Shown here: positions 1-7,874 of the stretch, piece by piece
How the letters are laid out: every line of letters begins with the position of its first letter
Numbering within the stretch: position 1 is the first letter of the stretch
NCBI GenBank assembly: GCA_029256865.1
Contig: JARIEH010000295.1
Location: forward strand, 1 to 19,205
Source: Psychrobacter sp.
Lineage (GTDB): Bacteria > Pseudomonadota > Gammaproteobacteria > Pseudomonadales > Moraxellaceae
DNA: 19,205 nucleotides
Reading direction: 5' to 3'
Program-made: the position numbers and the translations under genes
The notes under the pieces: model-generated
The model's input: only the letters and a program-made list of their open reading frames with translations
Told to the model about the DNA's origin: nothing
Database searches by the model: none

Positions 1-43
1 GCACCTTTACGGTAAGTAGGATGGCTAAAATCAGGAGACATCC

Positions 44-1261
44 ATGCAGCGTATTACTTATCGTGTAAAAGTATCTGCACAAAGTGCCAAACGCCGTATT
101 TCTTATCTACTGCGTCCAACCAAACGCACACTTAACACTAAAAGTAACCTCGTTTCATCTGTTTCATCGGTTCCCCCTATTGCTTGCTCTCGTTTTGCCA
201 AAACGAAAAAAATGGCCCAAGTATCTAGTATTGCGCTACTTTCCTTGCCCGCTGACAGTCTTACCATGATGGACTCTAAAGTACCAGCATATGATCGAGT
301 CATGATGGAAGAGACCCTCACTATCGCTGCTGTCCCTGGAGACAGTACTTATTTTGCGACTGATGGCTTTCAACATGGCTTCGGCTTTGACTTGGTAAGC
401 AGCTACGCCGATGAGCTTGGGGTCAAAGTTGATCTAAAAGCTTATGCAAGCGAAGAAGCAGCGCTAAAAGCAGTAAAATCAGGTGACGCTGATATGGCAT
501 TGACGACAGCCAGTACGCAGTTAAAGAGTCAGCTCAATCTATCATCCGTCAATGTCAGTTGCGGCTATGATGCGAGTTTAACCAATAATGGCTTGCACCC
601 TAAAGTCAGCTGGTCTTTCACCCAAGCGGACGATCCACTGTCAAAAAAAGCCAGTTATTTTTTGTGTGATAGCATCAAGCTTGAAAACACCCAAAAGCTT
701 GCCGCATTCTACAATCAAAACTTGTTAAAAGATGCTTATAGTCAAAACCATTTTAAAAAGACTCTCACAGAACAGCTGCCCAATTATCAGTCCTCGTTTG
801 AAGAGCAAGCGCGTAACTACAATCATGATTGGGAACTGCTAGTCGCCATGGGTTATCAAGAGTCGCACTTGGATGCCAATGCCGTATCGCCAACAGGTGT
901 ACGTGGTCTGATGATGCTGACCAATAATACTGCAAAAGCTATGGGCGTCTCGAACCGTGTTGATCCATACCAAAGTATTGGTGGTGGTGCACGCTATCTA
1001 GAAGAGATGAAAGAAAGCTTTTCTGATGTACCAAACACCGATCGTATTTGGTTTGCATTGGCCGCTTACAATATGGGCCCTAACGCGGTCAAGCGTATTC
1101 AGCACAAACTTAGCGAGCAAGGTCTCGATGATAAGAGTTGGGCAAACGTCTATACTTACTTATCAGAAAATAGAGCCACCAATAGCCGTTATGGACAAGC
1201 AATGCATTATGTCAGTAACATCAGAAGCTATCTTCAAACCATCAAAACTCGTATGGTGTAA
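44..1261 (+). CDS. mltF: MltF-type lytic transglycosylase with a reduced solute-binding domain
   Basis: Cleaves the glycan strands of peptidoglycan, by family. The C-terminal transglycosylase domain (about residues 255-400 of 405) carries the catalytic glutamate in YQESH (E273), followed by SPTGVRGLMMLT (282-293) and AALAAYNMGP-type sequence near 337-346, matching MltF rather than Slt or MltC. Residues about 90-160 resemble the first half of a family-3 solute-binding domain (GFGFDL, then ADELGV), and 187-230 resemble its last helices. The second lobe, roughly 100 residues in E. coli MltF, is replaced by a short linker, which explains the length of 405 against about 518. The start at 44 has an AGGAGA ribosome site at 33-38. 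The first 88 residues are basic, with only a weak hydrophobic patch (58-70) and no clear signal peptide or lipobox. It runs convergently towards mltD. The family call is firm; the export route is unclear. Confidence 0.85.
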   Translation: MQRITYRVKVSAQSAKRRISYLLRPTKRTLNTKSNLVSSVSSVPPIACSRFAKTKKMAQVSSIALLSLPADSLTMMDSKVPAYDRVMMEETLTIAAVPGDSTYFATDGFQHGFGFDLVSSYADELGVKVDLKAYASEEAALKAVKSGDADMALTTASTQLKSQLNLSSVNVSCGYDASLTNNGLHPKVSWSFTQADDPLSKKASYFLCDSIKLENTQKLAAFYNQNLLKDAYSQNHFKKTLTEQLPNYQSSFEEQARNYNHDWELLVAMGYQESHLDANAVSPTGVRGLMMLTNNTAKAMGVSNRVDPYQSIGGGARYLEEMKESFSDVPNTDRIWFALAAYNMGPNAVKRIQHKLSEQGLDDKSWANVYTYLSENRATNSRYGQAMHYVSNIRSYLQTIKTRMV

Positions 1262-1303
1262 TCCATCAGCCTAAATAACTGCATAAAGCCAACTGCATAA
1301 AGA

Positions 1304-1359
1304 ATTGGCACATAAAAAAGCGGCTCTTATATTTAAGAGCCGCTTTTTTATGTGCCAAT
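1304..1359. terminator. Bidirectional intrinsic terminator, perfect 26-bp palindrome
   Basis: The arms 1304-1329 and 1334-1359 are perfectly complementary around a 4-base loop (1330-1333). The GC-rich core (GCGGCTCTTA and its complement) is flanked by A6 on one side and T7 on the other, so the RNA ends in a U tract whichever strand is read. It lies between the convergent mltF-like and mltD genes and can serve both. Confidence 0.93.
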
Positions 1360-1378
1360 ATTCTAGTCAATATTGAGA

Positions 1379-4300
1379 CTAACGATTTGGGACGGTCAAG
1401 CGTTGACCACGCTGTAGCATAGTGTCTACTGCGATACTATTCATATCAGCAAGCTCTTGCGTTGAGACACCATATTTACGCGCCAAACCAATCAAGCTAT
1501 CCCCTGATCCCACTGTATAGCTCACGGTTGCTTTTGGTACTTTGATGGTTTGCCCACGCTGTAGTTGAGCATTGGTCGCCAAGTTATTGGTCGCAGCCAA
1601 ATCATCCGCTGAAACCCCAAAGCGACGGGCTAACGCAATCAAGCCATCGCCTGGCTGTACTTTATAGTTCTCAGTGTTACCTAGCTTTTTACCGCTACTG
1701 CTGCTGGCTGTATTAGTAGAAGTGCTACTGGATGAAGCAGCAGAACCACTGCTTTTACTAGCGCTACTTGCAACGCTACCACTAGCAGGAATAGTAATCG
1801 TACGACCCAATATCAAGTTCGAATTCGTATTAAGACCATTTGCTGACGCTAAGTCGCTCAAACCAATATTGTAACGTTTGGCAACTGCCGTTAAGGTGTC
1901 ACCTGATTTTACCTTATAGCTGACCGATTTATCATTCAGTTGACGATCAACCAACTCTTTAGAAGCCGGTACTTTGATTGTCTGTCCACGTTGCAAACGC
2001 GCACTGGCATCAAAGTTGCTATTCACTGCAGCCAACTCTGCAGCACTGACACCGACGCTATTAGCAATTCCGATTAAAGTATCGCCTGACTTTACTTTAT
2101 AATTGGTCGTCGATACGGAGCTTGAGCTACTAGCACTGCTAGTACTGGCATTGTTAGTGCTGTTACTAGCGGCTGTCAGATCAACGTTGGCTGGTACTTT
2201 TAAGATCTGACCCACATATAGTGAATCTCTCGTTCCCATATCATTAAGGCTAGCGAGCTTATCGGTTGAGACGTTAAATTGACGAGCCAACGCAATCAAA
2301 CCATCACCAGCTTTAACTTTATAGTTTTGAGTCGCTGTTGTCGGTTTAGTTGGTTTTGACGATGATGCCGCAGGCGTACTGGCCGGTGCTTTCACTTTGC
2401 CTGGTACCAACCACAGTTTTTGACCTCTGAGTAAATCAGCGCGACTGCTTAAATTATTATAAGTTGCTAGCTGTGTGACTGACAAACCAAAACGGTTGGC
2501 CGTGCCAATCAGGGTGTCACCCGATTGAACCACATAACTTTCTGGTTGACTTGCGGTAGCTGTACTGGCGCTACTCAATGGCTCAATTTTCTTCGCATCG
2601 TACAGATATAAAGTGCTACCAGACAGCAGGTTCGCACTGGCATCTATTTGGTTCCATTCTGCAATCTCACGCCAGCTGACGCCAGCACGACTGGCGATAT
2701 TTGCTAAGGTATCCCCACGTTTTACCATATAAGTGCTACGTGTGCCTTTTGGTTTTGGCTTGCTTGCTGGCGTCTTAGCAAAGCTCAGCTTCTTGTCTTC
2801 ACCACTGGCCTCAAGAATAGATTGCTGCGTTTGTACTGCCGATAAATTGATATTACCATCAGCATTGATGATATTTGTCTCAGGTGTACTGCTTCGAATT
2901 TGATTGGCAATAAAATCACGCTCATCTTTACTCAGCGGTGGCTCTTGGACAATAGTATTGTTCTGAGTAATTTGAGCTGAGGTAGTCGGTAAGCTATTAC
3001 TGCTTTGTAACTCCGCATTGATCTTACTGGTCTCTTTACTGGTAATCGGTGGCTCAGTAGACATTGGAGCATTACTGCTATAGACGGAGCTACTGGTTGG
3101 CGACACAGAGGGAGAGATATAACTGGTAGTCTGCTGCGGTACCCTAGCAGTCGCTGCATAATCAGCCAGCCCACCACCTGTCGATGGCAATGACTTGCTG
3201 CCACCGCTATATGACGGAGCATTATAGCTTGGTGTCGTGCTTGGACTACTGGTGATGCTATTTGAGGCCAACACATTCCCAGTACCATTCCCTCTCAATG
3301 AGGTAAGCTTGCCATCAAGATTGAGGTTAACGTCATTAGGAATAATGATACGCTGCGGACCTGAGGCATCGACACGTCCTGACGTCAGCGCAGTATTCAA
3401 CCTTTCTAACTCATCCTGACTGACGCCCGTAACCTGAGATATTTCGGCTAAGCTTACGCCATAGTTAACAGGCACACTACGAAAATGCTGACGGTTGGCA
3501 ATAGCAGGCAGATAAACCCCATACTGTTCAGGCTTGGCAACGATTTCGGCAACAGCCAAAAATCTTGGTACATAGTTCATGGTTTCAGTAGGCAGTCTGA
3601 GTGACCAATAATCAGTGGGAAGACCTCTTGCCTTATTGGCATCAATCGCATTTTGTACACGACCAGGACCCGCGTTGTAAGCAGCCAAAGCCAGCTCCCA
3701 ACTACCAAACTGATTGTATAAGGCCGTTAAAAAGTCATAGGCAGCACGTGTGGACTCAATGACATCACGTCGACCATCATAAGTACTACTTTGATTGAGA
3801 CCATAAATACGACCAGTACTTGGAATGAACTGCCACAAGCCTGCGGCGGCAGCACTACTGGTACCACTTGGATCGTAGGAGCTCTCAATCACTGGCAGTA
3901 ACGCAAGCTCAGTCGGAATATTGCGGCGCTCAGCTTCTCGCACGGTATGATAAATGTAGCGACTGGCGCGCGCCGTCAGACGGTTTAGATAATCTTGTCT
4001 ACTGGTAAACCAACTCTTCTGCCCTTCGATACGCTGATTATAAACAGGCTGTCCCCCATTCATCCGATAACCAGCACGTAGACGATTCCACAAGTCACCG
4101 TATTGCTGAATAGCAAGCTTATTATCTTCAACCATTGTCATATCGGTGGCTTCTAATAAATCCGCCAACTCATCCAAACTCTCTGCATCCAGGAACGCAG
4201 TTGAGTAATCATCTCGAGTAGCAGGAGCAGGTCGAATGACATTTTGCGTGGCCGGACGTTTGGTGATCACAGGCGAGCTATTGGTCGCTCCGGTATTTTT

Positions 4301-4402
4301 TACCGGTGAGGTATTACTACAGGCGCTAATAAGTAAAGTAGACACCGCAAGCGTCAAGGGTAAAGCAATAAATGAGCGAGATTTTGATGACACAGTAGAC
4401 AT
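1379..4402 (-). CDS. mltD: Membrane-bound lytic murein transglycosylase D with seven LysM modules
   Basis: A peptidoglycan-cleaving outer-membrane lipoprotein, by family. The N-terminus is a lipoprotein signal with lipobox ISAC (C28) followed by Ser, which argues for outer-membrane sorting. The catalytic domain spans about residues 120-300: LALLPVIESSYDPSG contains the catalytic glutamate E173, then GLWQFIPSTGRIYGL (188-202) and ALAAYNAGPGRVQ (238-250). Residues about 307-355 look like a degenerate LysM. A Ser/Thr/Pro-rich low-complexity linker (about 375-555) leads to seven LysM modules near 557-601, 622-666, 693-737, 768-812, 829-872, 912-956 and 960-1005, each with a GDxL core. At 1007 residues it is about twice the E. 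coli MltD (about 450, two LysM). The ATG at 4402 is preceded by AGGAAA about 13 bases upstream, rather far. Confidence 0.95.
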   Translation of the reverse strand: MSTVSSKSRSFIALPLTLAVSTLLISACSNTSPVKNTGATNSSPVITKRPATQNVIRPAPATRDDYSTAFLDAESLDELADLLEATDMTMVEDNKLAIQQYGDLWNRLRAGYRMNGGQPVYNQRIEGQKSWFTSRQDYLNRLTARASRYIYHTVREAERRNIPTELALLPVIESSYDPSGTSSAAAAGLWQFIPSTGRIYGLNQSSTYDGRRDVIESTRAAYDFLTALYNQFGSWELALAAYNAGPGRVQNAIDANKARGLPTDYWSLRLPTETMNYVPRFLAVAEIVAKPEQYGVYLPAIANRQHFRSVPVNYGVSLAEISQVTGVSQDELERLNTALTSGRVDASGPQRIIIPNDVNLNLDGKLTSLRGNGTGNVLASNSITSSPSTTPSYNAPSYSGGSKSLPSTGGGLADYAATARVPQQTTSYISPSVSPTSSSVYSSNAPMSTEPPITSKETSKINAELQSSNSLPTTSAQITQNNTIVQEPPLSKDERDFIANQIRSSTPETNIINADGNINLSAVQTQQSILEASGEDKKLSFAKTPASKPKPKGTRSTYMVKRGDTLANIASRAGVSWREIAEWNQIDASANLLSGSTLYLYDAKKIEPLSSASTATASQPESYVVQSGDTLIGTANRFGLSVTQLATYNNLSSRADLLRGQKLWLVPGKVKAPASTPAASSSKPTKPTTATQNYKVKAGDGLIALARQFNVSTDKLASLNDMGTRDSLYVGQILKVPANVDLTAASNSTNNASTSSASSSSSVSTTNYKVKSGDTLIGIANSVGVSAAELAAVNSNFDASARLQRGQTIKVPASKELVDRQLNDKSVSYKVKSGDTLTAVAKRYNIGLSDLASANGLNTNSNLILGRTITIPASGSVASSASKSSGSAASSSSTSTNTASSSSGKKLGNTENYKVQPGDGLIALARRFGVSADDLAATNNLATNAQLQRGQTIKVPKATVSYTVGSGDSLIGLARKYGVSTQELADMNSIAVDTMLQRGQRLTVPNR
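1388..2734 (-). repeat. Seven-unit LysM coding repeat within mltD
   Basis: Seven homologous peptidoglycan-binding units of about 45 residues are joined by Ser/Thr/Ala-rich linkers of very different length (about 4 to 39 residues). Units 3 and 6 share GDGLIALAR, unit 4 has GDTLIGIAN and unit 7 GDSLIGLAR. Units 4 and 6 both end in LQRGQTIKVP and unit 7 in LQRGQRLTVP. The pair 3-4 therefore resembles the pair 6-7, which suggests segmental duplication inside the gene. Confidence 0.85.
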
Positions 4403-4738
4403 GATGGTGGTGTTTTCCTAGCAGCAAGAGAGGGCGAAAATGAGGGTAAATGACAGTATAGTATGCAATGCAGGCCAAAAACCATAGCTCTATGAAAGAT
4501 AGTATGCAAATTTAATCGATTGAGCCAGAATAGCGCATTCGCCTTTATTTTTCACAGTTTCTAATCATAAAATACCAACAGATGGGTATACGGATTGCCA
4601 ATATAGCCATAACAAATGAAGCGTATTACTCAGAACCAACAAGGCTTCAACCCTGCCGTTGTCATAGGCGTAAAATCTGATTACTCTAACTTTGAGACAA
4701 TATTTTTAATCTAATACGTTTAATCGGGTTAATTTAAA
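4403..4738. other. Intergenic region upstream of mltD
   Basis: No gene is visible in these 336 bases. The region should hold the mltD promoter. On the minus strand a TATACT (4455-4460) is a possible -10, without a good -35. The 11-mer ATAGTATGCAA occurs twice on the plus strand (4458-4468 and 4499-4509). I see no strong terminator for the gene at 4739. Confidence 0.4.
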
Positions 4739-5233
4739 TCAATCAATAGTCACTTGCGAGACTGCACGTAGTAAGACTGCATTCCCTGTTGACAAAGTAA
4801 GCGTGACTCTTGAGGTAGTCACATACGAGACGCTTTTGCCATCTTTGACCCAGCTTTCTACCGTTTTCACATTTGCTTTGGCCTGTGAGCCAGTAGTGAC
4901 GATATTATCAACACTGATGTCATAGCGATAGTTTGAAGTCTGATTCCAACTATTTTGCAATAGCTTTAAATAGCCATCTTTATCTAAACTGGTTGTTTTA
5001 CCTCTTCTAGATAGAGAAATCAGAGCATCATCAGAGACTAAGGCTGCGACTTGGTTGGTACTTTTACTATTGGCGGCTGACTTCATTGCAGAGGCATAGT
5101 TCTGTACCAAACCTTCAGTCATGGTCGCTGCCTGTGCGCTGACTGCAACACTGCTAACAACAGCTGCGATCGCAGCAACGCCTGCACTTTTGATCAATAG
5201 AGCAAATAGCCCGTTATGCCATAGTTTTTTCAT
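4739..5233 (-). CDS. Small exported protein with probable NTF2-like fold
   Basis: I cannot name this gene. The ATG at 5233 is preferred over upstream in-frame starts because TAAGGAT lies 7 bases before it and a standard Sec signal peptide begins there: MKKLW, a hydrophobic stretch to about residue 38, then a likely cleavage after AQA. The mature part (about 120 residues) begins with a helical Y-A-x-A-M segment, then LVSDDALISL, a G-x-x-x-x-LDKDGYLKLL segment, and two or three beta strands with alternating hydrophobics (YRYDISVDNIVTTG, then KANVKTVESWV, then SRVTLTLSTG). That order resembles NTF2/SnoaL-like domains. No catalytic residue can be assigned. It lies 355 bases from its upstream neighbour and probably has its own promoter. 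Confidence 0.7.
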   Translation of the reverse strand: MKKLWHNGLFALLIKSAGVAAIAAVVSSVAVSAQAATMTEGLVQNYASAMKSAANSKSTNQVAALVSDDALISLSRRGKTTSLDKDGYLKLLQNSWNQTSNYRYDISVDNIVTTGSQAKANVKTVESWVKDGKSVSYVTTSRVTLTLSTGNAVLLRAVSQVTID

Positions 5234-5588
5234 TATAATCCTTAGCGTGATTACTTTCATTGCTTGATTTTTTATACGAGTATTTTTACAAACCCTACTT
5301 TGACGAGCTTGCATGAATCTGCCGCTCATCTTTTAATTCCATCTTAATTTAACCGACCCTAACAATATTAAAATGTTAAGCCATTATCGTTAAACCCAAT
5401 ATCACAAATGAATACTTTCAGCCTATCATTAAATCCTAACAGCCATGTAACGCCAATTTTAATTATTGCATGTATGGCTCATAGATTTCTCTATGGTATT
5501 AAGAACTGGCCACATATCACTCTATGTACTGATCCTATTTTATAATCTGCATTCAAGTTGAGACACAGCTATCCTACTTAACAGTCAG
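5234..5588. other. Intergenic region with a short direct repeat
   Basis: No further gene is visible. Bases 5234-5329 extend the downstream reading frame but probably are not translated, because the good ribosome site and signal peptide start at 5233. The 12-mer CAGCTATCCTAC occurs at 5566-5577 and again at 5586-5597, the second copy spanning the stop codon of the CNNM gene. A 6-bp hairpin with a GAAA loop on the minus strand (5480-5495) has no U tract and is not a convincing terminator. Confidence 0.4.
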
Positions 5589-6824
5589 CTATCCTACAGT
5601 AGGTTTATTATTATCATCTTGCTCATCGTCATTGAGCTTCATACCTAGACGCTCTACTCTTCTATCCATCATCTGCCGTGCCAGTGCTTGCATGTCTTCA
5701 ACACGGTCTATTTCGTCTACGATCTCAAGACCTAATAGGGTCTCAAAGACATCCTCTAGAGTCACCACTCCTTTTACTTCACCATATTCACCCACAGTGA
5801 TGGCAATATGAAGACGGTTTTTTAGCATCAACTCAAGCAAATCAAACAGCTTCATTTTTGAGAATACAAAAGTAATCTCGCGCTGAAACTGTATCAACGG
5901 CTTATGCATCGCATGATTCACTTTTGCAAGTAGCATATCGGTTTTTAATACAAAACCCGTAATATTGTCTAGATCGCCATCATAGATAGGTAGCCGCGAA
6001 AAAGTGAGCTTTGGACGATCAGCCAACACTTCAGCCACTGTTTTATTTTGTTCAAACGCCAGCATCACTGAACGTGGTGTCATAATGTCTTCGACTTTAA
6101 TCGCACCAAACGCTAGAAGGTTACGAATAATACGTGATTCTAGCGGGTCGATTTGACCTGACTCTTCGCCAATACTAGCGAGCGCAGCAAACTCACGACG
6201 GCTAAAAGTCTCTGGCTCTTTGCCACGTACCAGTAGTTTGGTCAGTTTTTCTGAAAACCAAATCAAAGGATATAGCAGCAAAATAATACCGCGTACAAAA
6301 TAAGCCACCATACCACTTAATTGACGCCAATATACTGTGCCTAATGTCTTTGGAATAATCTCTGATAAAAATAAAATCGCCAAAGTCATAAACGCAGAAA
6401 ACAGTCCAAACCAAGCGCTACCAAAGACAATCGTTGCCTGTGCACCAGCACCGATGGAACCTAAGGTGTGCGCCACTGTATTCAAAGTCAAAATAGCCGC
6501 TAGCGACTGATCGATATTATCAATCTTTAAGCGTTTTAGCATGTTTGCTTTTTTAGGATTGTGCTCTTGAACATCAGCGATATACGACGGGGTCATACTG
6601 AGCAGCGCTGACTCCGCTAACGAACATATGAATGAGATAGCAATCGCCACGACCACAAATAAGATGAGCAGCAATATACTTGTCGGGCTTGGGTCTGCCA
6701 AGCCATCAGCAGCCAGTACCGATTGTGGCAATAGCAACGTTGTTACAACCATTATCAGCACAACCAACGTAGAAAAGCGTTTTCTACTAAAGCAAGTTGT
6801 ATCAAAGCGAGTATGCTCACGCAT
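5589..6824 (-). CDS. CNNM/CBS-domain membrane protein of the CorC/HlyC type
   Basis: The family is linked to divalent-cation (Mg2+/Co2+) transport or resistance; the substrate here is unknown. From the ATG at 6824 (411 residues) the order is a signal-like hydrophobic segment (17-38, ending SVLA), a CNNM domain with four membrane segments (about 49-190) including SLAESALLS and the hallmark LSEIIPKTLG near 153-162, then a CBS pair (about 244-366) with VEDIMTPRSV, SRLPIYDG and GVVTLEDVFETLLG. The usual C-terminal CorC_HlyC domain is absent; only about 45 charged residues follow the CBS pair. The frame stays open upstream to a TTG at 6926, but neither start has a Shine-Dalgarno site. If a TATAAT at 6957-6962 (minus) is the -10, the TTG start would be transcribed. 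The start is uncertain, the family is not. Confidence 0.88.
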   Translation of the reverse strand: MREHTRFDTTCFSRKRFSTLVVLIMVVTTLLLPQSVLAADGLADPSPTSILLLILFVVVAIAISFICSLAESALLSMTPSYIADVQEHNPKKANMLKRLKIDNIDQSLAAILTLNTVAHTLGSIGAGAQATIVFGSAWFGLFSAFMTLAILFLSEIIPKTLGTVYWRQLSGMVAYFVRGIILLLYPLIWFSEKLTKLLVRGKEPETFSRREFAALASIGEESGQIDPLESRIIRNLLAFGAIKVEDIMTPRSVMLAFEQNKTVAEVLADRPKLTFSRLPIYDGDLDNITGFVLKTDMLLAKVNHAMHKPLIQFQREITFVFSKMKLFDLLELMLKNRLHIAITVGEYGEVKGVVTLEDVFETLLGLEIVDEIDRVEDMQALARQMMDRRVERLGMKLNDDEQDDNNKPTVG

Positions 6825-7046
6825 CGTCGGAGGAGGTTTAGCAGACGCTTCTTTACGATAAGCGCGTGGACGACATAAACGAGATATAGACAAAGAGGTG
6901 TTGAACAAGTTAGGTAACCTAAACAAAAAAAGTTAAAAGAAGATACGAACTCGAAAATTATAACTAGAGAGACAATGCTATATCTGAACTGACTATTCTA
7001 TACTGATGGTCACATGTAGCGAAAAAAGACCCAGAGTAACACTACG

Positions 7047-7065
7047 AATGATGATTATCGTTATC
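7047..7065. promoter_or_regulatory. Fur-box-like sequence
   Basis: These 19 bases read AATGATGATTATCGTTATC and match 15 of 19 positions of the E. coli Fur consensus (GATAATGATAATCATTATC). The site lies about 120 bases upstream of the TTG and 220 bases upstream of the ATG candidates of the CNNM gene, and 460 bases before yajC. A TATAAA at 7082-7087 (+) lies about 16 bases downstream. In AT-rich DNA such a match can arise by chance. Confidence 0.35.
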
Positions 7066-7474
7066 CCGCCCTATTTTTGATTATAAAGTGGATATAAACA
7101 CAACCCTTTGATATTAGCATTGATGCGGTTATTTAACAATATTTTGTCGTGCTATCTACACTATATGCGCTACCATCCTTTCTCCCTATAACCTCCCTGC
7201 AACGTTTACTGTAGTAAGAACAATATTACTCATTCAGCATAAATTCAAGCGGCCTGACTTCAAGCTGCGTGACTATGATAATGCCTATACTATGACTTGC
7301 ACCATGACTTGCGGGTACATAAGCAGCATGAGTACTGCTTTTGCCAACGATAAACTGCTGGCGTGTCTCGATATACAAAAAGTATGACCGCAATAAACAT
7401 CGGCTATGAGTATGCCCATACACTGAAAAAAACATGCTCATCCCATGATTAACAGTTACCAAGTCTAGGAATTT

Positions 7475-7504
7475 TTGTTACTATGCGTCTAATTTTACTA
7501 TTAT
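7475..7504 (+). promoter_or_regulatory. Possible yajC promoter
   Basis: TTGTTA (7475-7480) and TATTAT (7499-7504) are 18 bases apart, 21 bases before the yajC ATG. A perfect TATAAT at 7506-7511 lies so close to the GAGAGAG ribosome site (7517-7523) that its transcript would have almost no leader. The region is AT-rich, so the call is weak. Confidence 0.3.
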
Positions 7505-7525
7505 CTATAATTTATTGAGAGAGAT

Positions 7526-7804
7526 ATGGAAGCATTCGGTCAAATATTATTACCAGTCGCCTTTTTTGCTATTTTTTACTTTTTAGTCATCCGTCCACAA
7601 TCTAAGCGCGCTAAAGAGCATCGTGCGATGGTCAATGCCTTGACTGTTGGTAGCGAAGTTATCTTTGCTGGTGGACTGATGGGTCGTATCAAGCACCTTG
7701 AAGGTGATTACGCGACGGTAAGCTTAAATAACAATACCGACATTAAGGTACAGCGCGCTTCTGTCATTTCAGTATTGCCTGCAGGTACTATAGAGAGCAT
7801 ATAA
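7526..7804 (+). CDS. yajC: Preprotein translocase subunit YajC
   Basis: A small inner-membrane protein that associates with SecDF as an accessory to the SecYEG channel. The 92 residues show one N-terminal membrane helix (about 5-23) ending in FLVIRPQSKRAKEHRAM, the YajC hallmark RPQ-x-K-R-x-K-E-H, then a small beta-rich cytoplasmic domain with GSEVIFAGGLMGRI and a closing VQRASVISVLP. The length is normal for the family. GAGAGAG at 7517-7523 places the start at 7526. secD follows in the same direction but only after 344 bases, so a separate or attenuated transcript is possible. Confidence 0.96.
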   Translation: MEAFGQILLPVAFFAIFYFLVIRPQSKRAKEHRAMVNALTVGSEVIFAGGLMGRIKHLEGDYATVSLNNNTDIKVQRASVISVLPAGTIESI

Positions 7805-7874
7805 GTGTTCGTGGGGTTCGTAGTATACTTGCCCACCACATACTTATATCATACTAATAGCGCTATTTTTAAAG

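Larger units (their letters stand above)
6825..7525. other. Large non-coding gap between the divergent CNNM gene and yajC
   Basis: About 600 to 700 bases without a credible gene, depending on the CNNM start. A 78-codon minus-strand frame at 7226-7462 starts with TTG, lacks a ribosome site and has no recognisable domain. Visible elements are a Fur-box-like sequence (7047-7065), a minus-strand TATAAT (6957-6962) that could be the -10 of the CNNM gene, and a weak yajC promoter near the end. The tgt and queA genes, usual neighbours of yajC in many gammaproteobacteria, are not here. No tRNA or clear terminator hairpin was seen. Confidence 0.5.

Noticed and set aside
1674..1874. Plus-strand frame opposite the LysM region, with Leu-rich translation
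   Set aside because: It is the mirror of the Ser/Ala-rich linkers of mltD.
5234..5329. N-terminal extension of the NTF2-like gene
   Set aside because: A good ribosome site and a standard signal peptide begin at 5233.
5480..5495. Hairpin CATAGA-GAAA-TCTATG after the CNNM gene
   Set aside because: Six AT-rich pairs without a U tract; not convincing as a terminator.
7226..7462. A 78-codon minus-strand frame in the large gap
   Set aside because: It starts with TTG, has no ribosome site and no domain-like pattern. Its ASHGASHS stretch comes from a short ATGACTTGC repeat.
7506..7511. TATAAT as the -10 of yajC
   Set aside because: Transcription would start within the ribosome site, leaving no usable leader.
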